Positions 51,210-51,754 of a stretch of DNA of 51,754 nucleotides are shown one piece after another. Origin of the DNA: Volucribacter amazonae (GTDB lineage Bacteria; Pseudomonadota; Gammaproteobacteria; Enterobacterales; Pasteurellaceae); NCBI RefSeq assembly GCF_029783845.1, contig NZ_LWID01000002.1, forward strand, positions 1 to 51,754, in the 5' to 3' direction. How positions within the stretch are numbered: position 1 is the first letter of the stretch; each line of letters begins with the position of its first letter. Made by a program: the position numbers and the translations under genes. Below the pieces are notes generated by a model. The model was not told the DNA's origin. It ran no database searches and saw only the letters and a program-made list of their open reading frames with translations.

Positions 51210-51754
51210 TAACTCAAAAATATTAAAAATCGTTCAAGAAATTGCAATTTCATTAGATATTAGACTTAACAAGAAAGAAAACATATATTCAGGTTTACAC
51301 TTTGAAAGCCGAATAAGAGGTGTTGAAATTTATCTTTATTTTAACTATCAAACCAAAGATAAAAACAAAGTTCAAGCCTATTTATTAGTAGGAACCAATG
51401 ATAATTATGAGCCTTATTTTTCAAAAAAAATTACGTTCAATGATACAAAAAGCGACAAAGCTATTTTTAAAGATCTAATGCAACGCCTTGAAATGAATAA
51501 AATCAATGAAAAAATCGATACTATCTTAAGTTATCGAGCCGAGAAGTTGGAAAAAATGGATAAAGAAAAAGCAGAATTAGCCGCTTTTCAGCGTTTTATT
51601 TCTTTTGAAAATGCAAATTGCAGAGGTTTATTTAGTGGACGCAAAAATGGTGTTTATTTTCAACTTTCTCAATATAAAGATCAATTACACATTAACACGA
51701 AAAATAAAAATATTTTACTCCGAATTTGTGCTGCGGCTGCTCAAATTATCGAAG
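51205..51754 (+). CDS. Unknown protein under module 1, cut by the window end
   Basis: First 183 codons of the 193-aa protein at 15558-16139; the remainder lies beyond the window, or on the circle at 16108-16139. Confidence 0.75.
   Translation, partial: MNNSKILKIVQEIAISLDIRLNKKENIYSGLHFESRIRGVEIYLYFNYQTKDKNKVQAYLLVGTNDNYEPYFSKKITFNDTKSDKAIFKDLMQRLEMNKINEKIDTILSYRAEKLEKMDKEKAELAAFQRFISFENANCRGLFSGRKNGVYFQLSQYKDQLHINTKNKNILLRICAAAAQIIE

Larger units (their letters stand above)
35649..51754. repeat. Right copy of the terminal redundancy (better copy)
   Basis: Matches 1-16107. All genes here are open and full length, including virD4, virB11 and virB10, which are broken in the left copy. Taking 16108-51754 gives one full circle of about 35,647 bp. 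Confidence 0.95.

Noticed and set aside
1..51754. tRNA, rRNA, integrase or antibiotic resistance genes
   Set aside because: None seen on either strand; replication, partition and resolvase genes indicate a plasmid and not an integrated element.

Overview
The window reads as one circular conjugative plasmid of about 35.65 kb from a Pasteurellaceae host (Haemophilus/Aggregatibacter/Pasteurella type). It is shown one and a half times: bases 1-16107 repeat bases 35649-51754 almost exactly, so the linear contig overlaps itself by about 16.1 kb. Evidence for the host is the low GC, a perfect Haemophilus-type uptake signal (AAGTGCGGT) in virD4, and a USS inverted pair used as a terminator near 24070. 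The first 3.5 kb of the left copy carries about ten 1-base indels, mostly in homopolymers, that break virD4, virB11 and virB10. The right copy is intact, so these look like unpolished contig-end errors and not real pseudogenes.

Layout of the non-redundant circle (use about 16108-51754). (1) 15558-19435, plus strand: small unknown genes, a DUF1456-like gene, a ParA/partner pair, and a VbhA-like antitoxin with a Fic toxin. (2) 19513-21081, minus: serine resolvase and two unknown genes. (3) 21350-22819, plus: a 574-bp repeat, a J-domain gene and a 70-aa gene. (4) 22914-25302, minus: traM-traL-traK. (5) 25303-25669: an 11-bp tandem array and a hairpin-rich putative oriT. (6) 25670-29378, plus: relaxosome accessory protein and a 1123-aa relaxase with a nested frame. 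(7) IS copy 2 (29399-30813). (8) 30830-35538, minus: MazEF-type TA, topoisomerase III, an unknown gene, SSB, TrbM. (9) 35550-46118, minus: virD4, virB11-virB2. (10) IS copy 1 (46205-47619), inserted in the end of virB1. (11) virB1, a lipoprotein and a small regulator-like gene. (12) 49266-50285, plus: RepA (IncFII-like) behind an antisense-RNA/leader-peptide type control region.

Together these form a VirB/VirD4 type IV secretion system with an RP4 Tra1-like relaxosome (traM-traL-traK / oriT / traJ / traI, topoisomerase, TrbM) and maintenance functions (RepA, ParA, resolvase, MazEF). The most striking observation is that the Fic toxin and the relaxase share a C-terminal module of about 70 residues. 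By analogy with Bartonella VbhT, whose BID domain is shared with relaxases, this suggests a Fic toxin that can be sent through the conjugation channel using a different signal domain. A second unusual feature is a promoter plus structured leader repeated four times in front of small genes that point towards oriT, as expected for leading-region genes expressed early in the recipient. The IS in virB1 separates virB1 from virB2-virD4 and may affect transfer.
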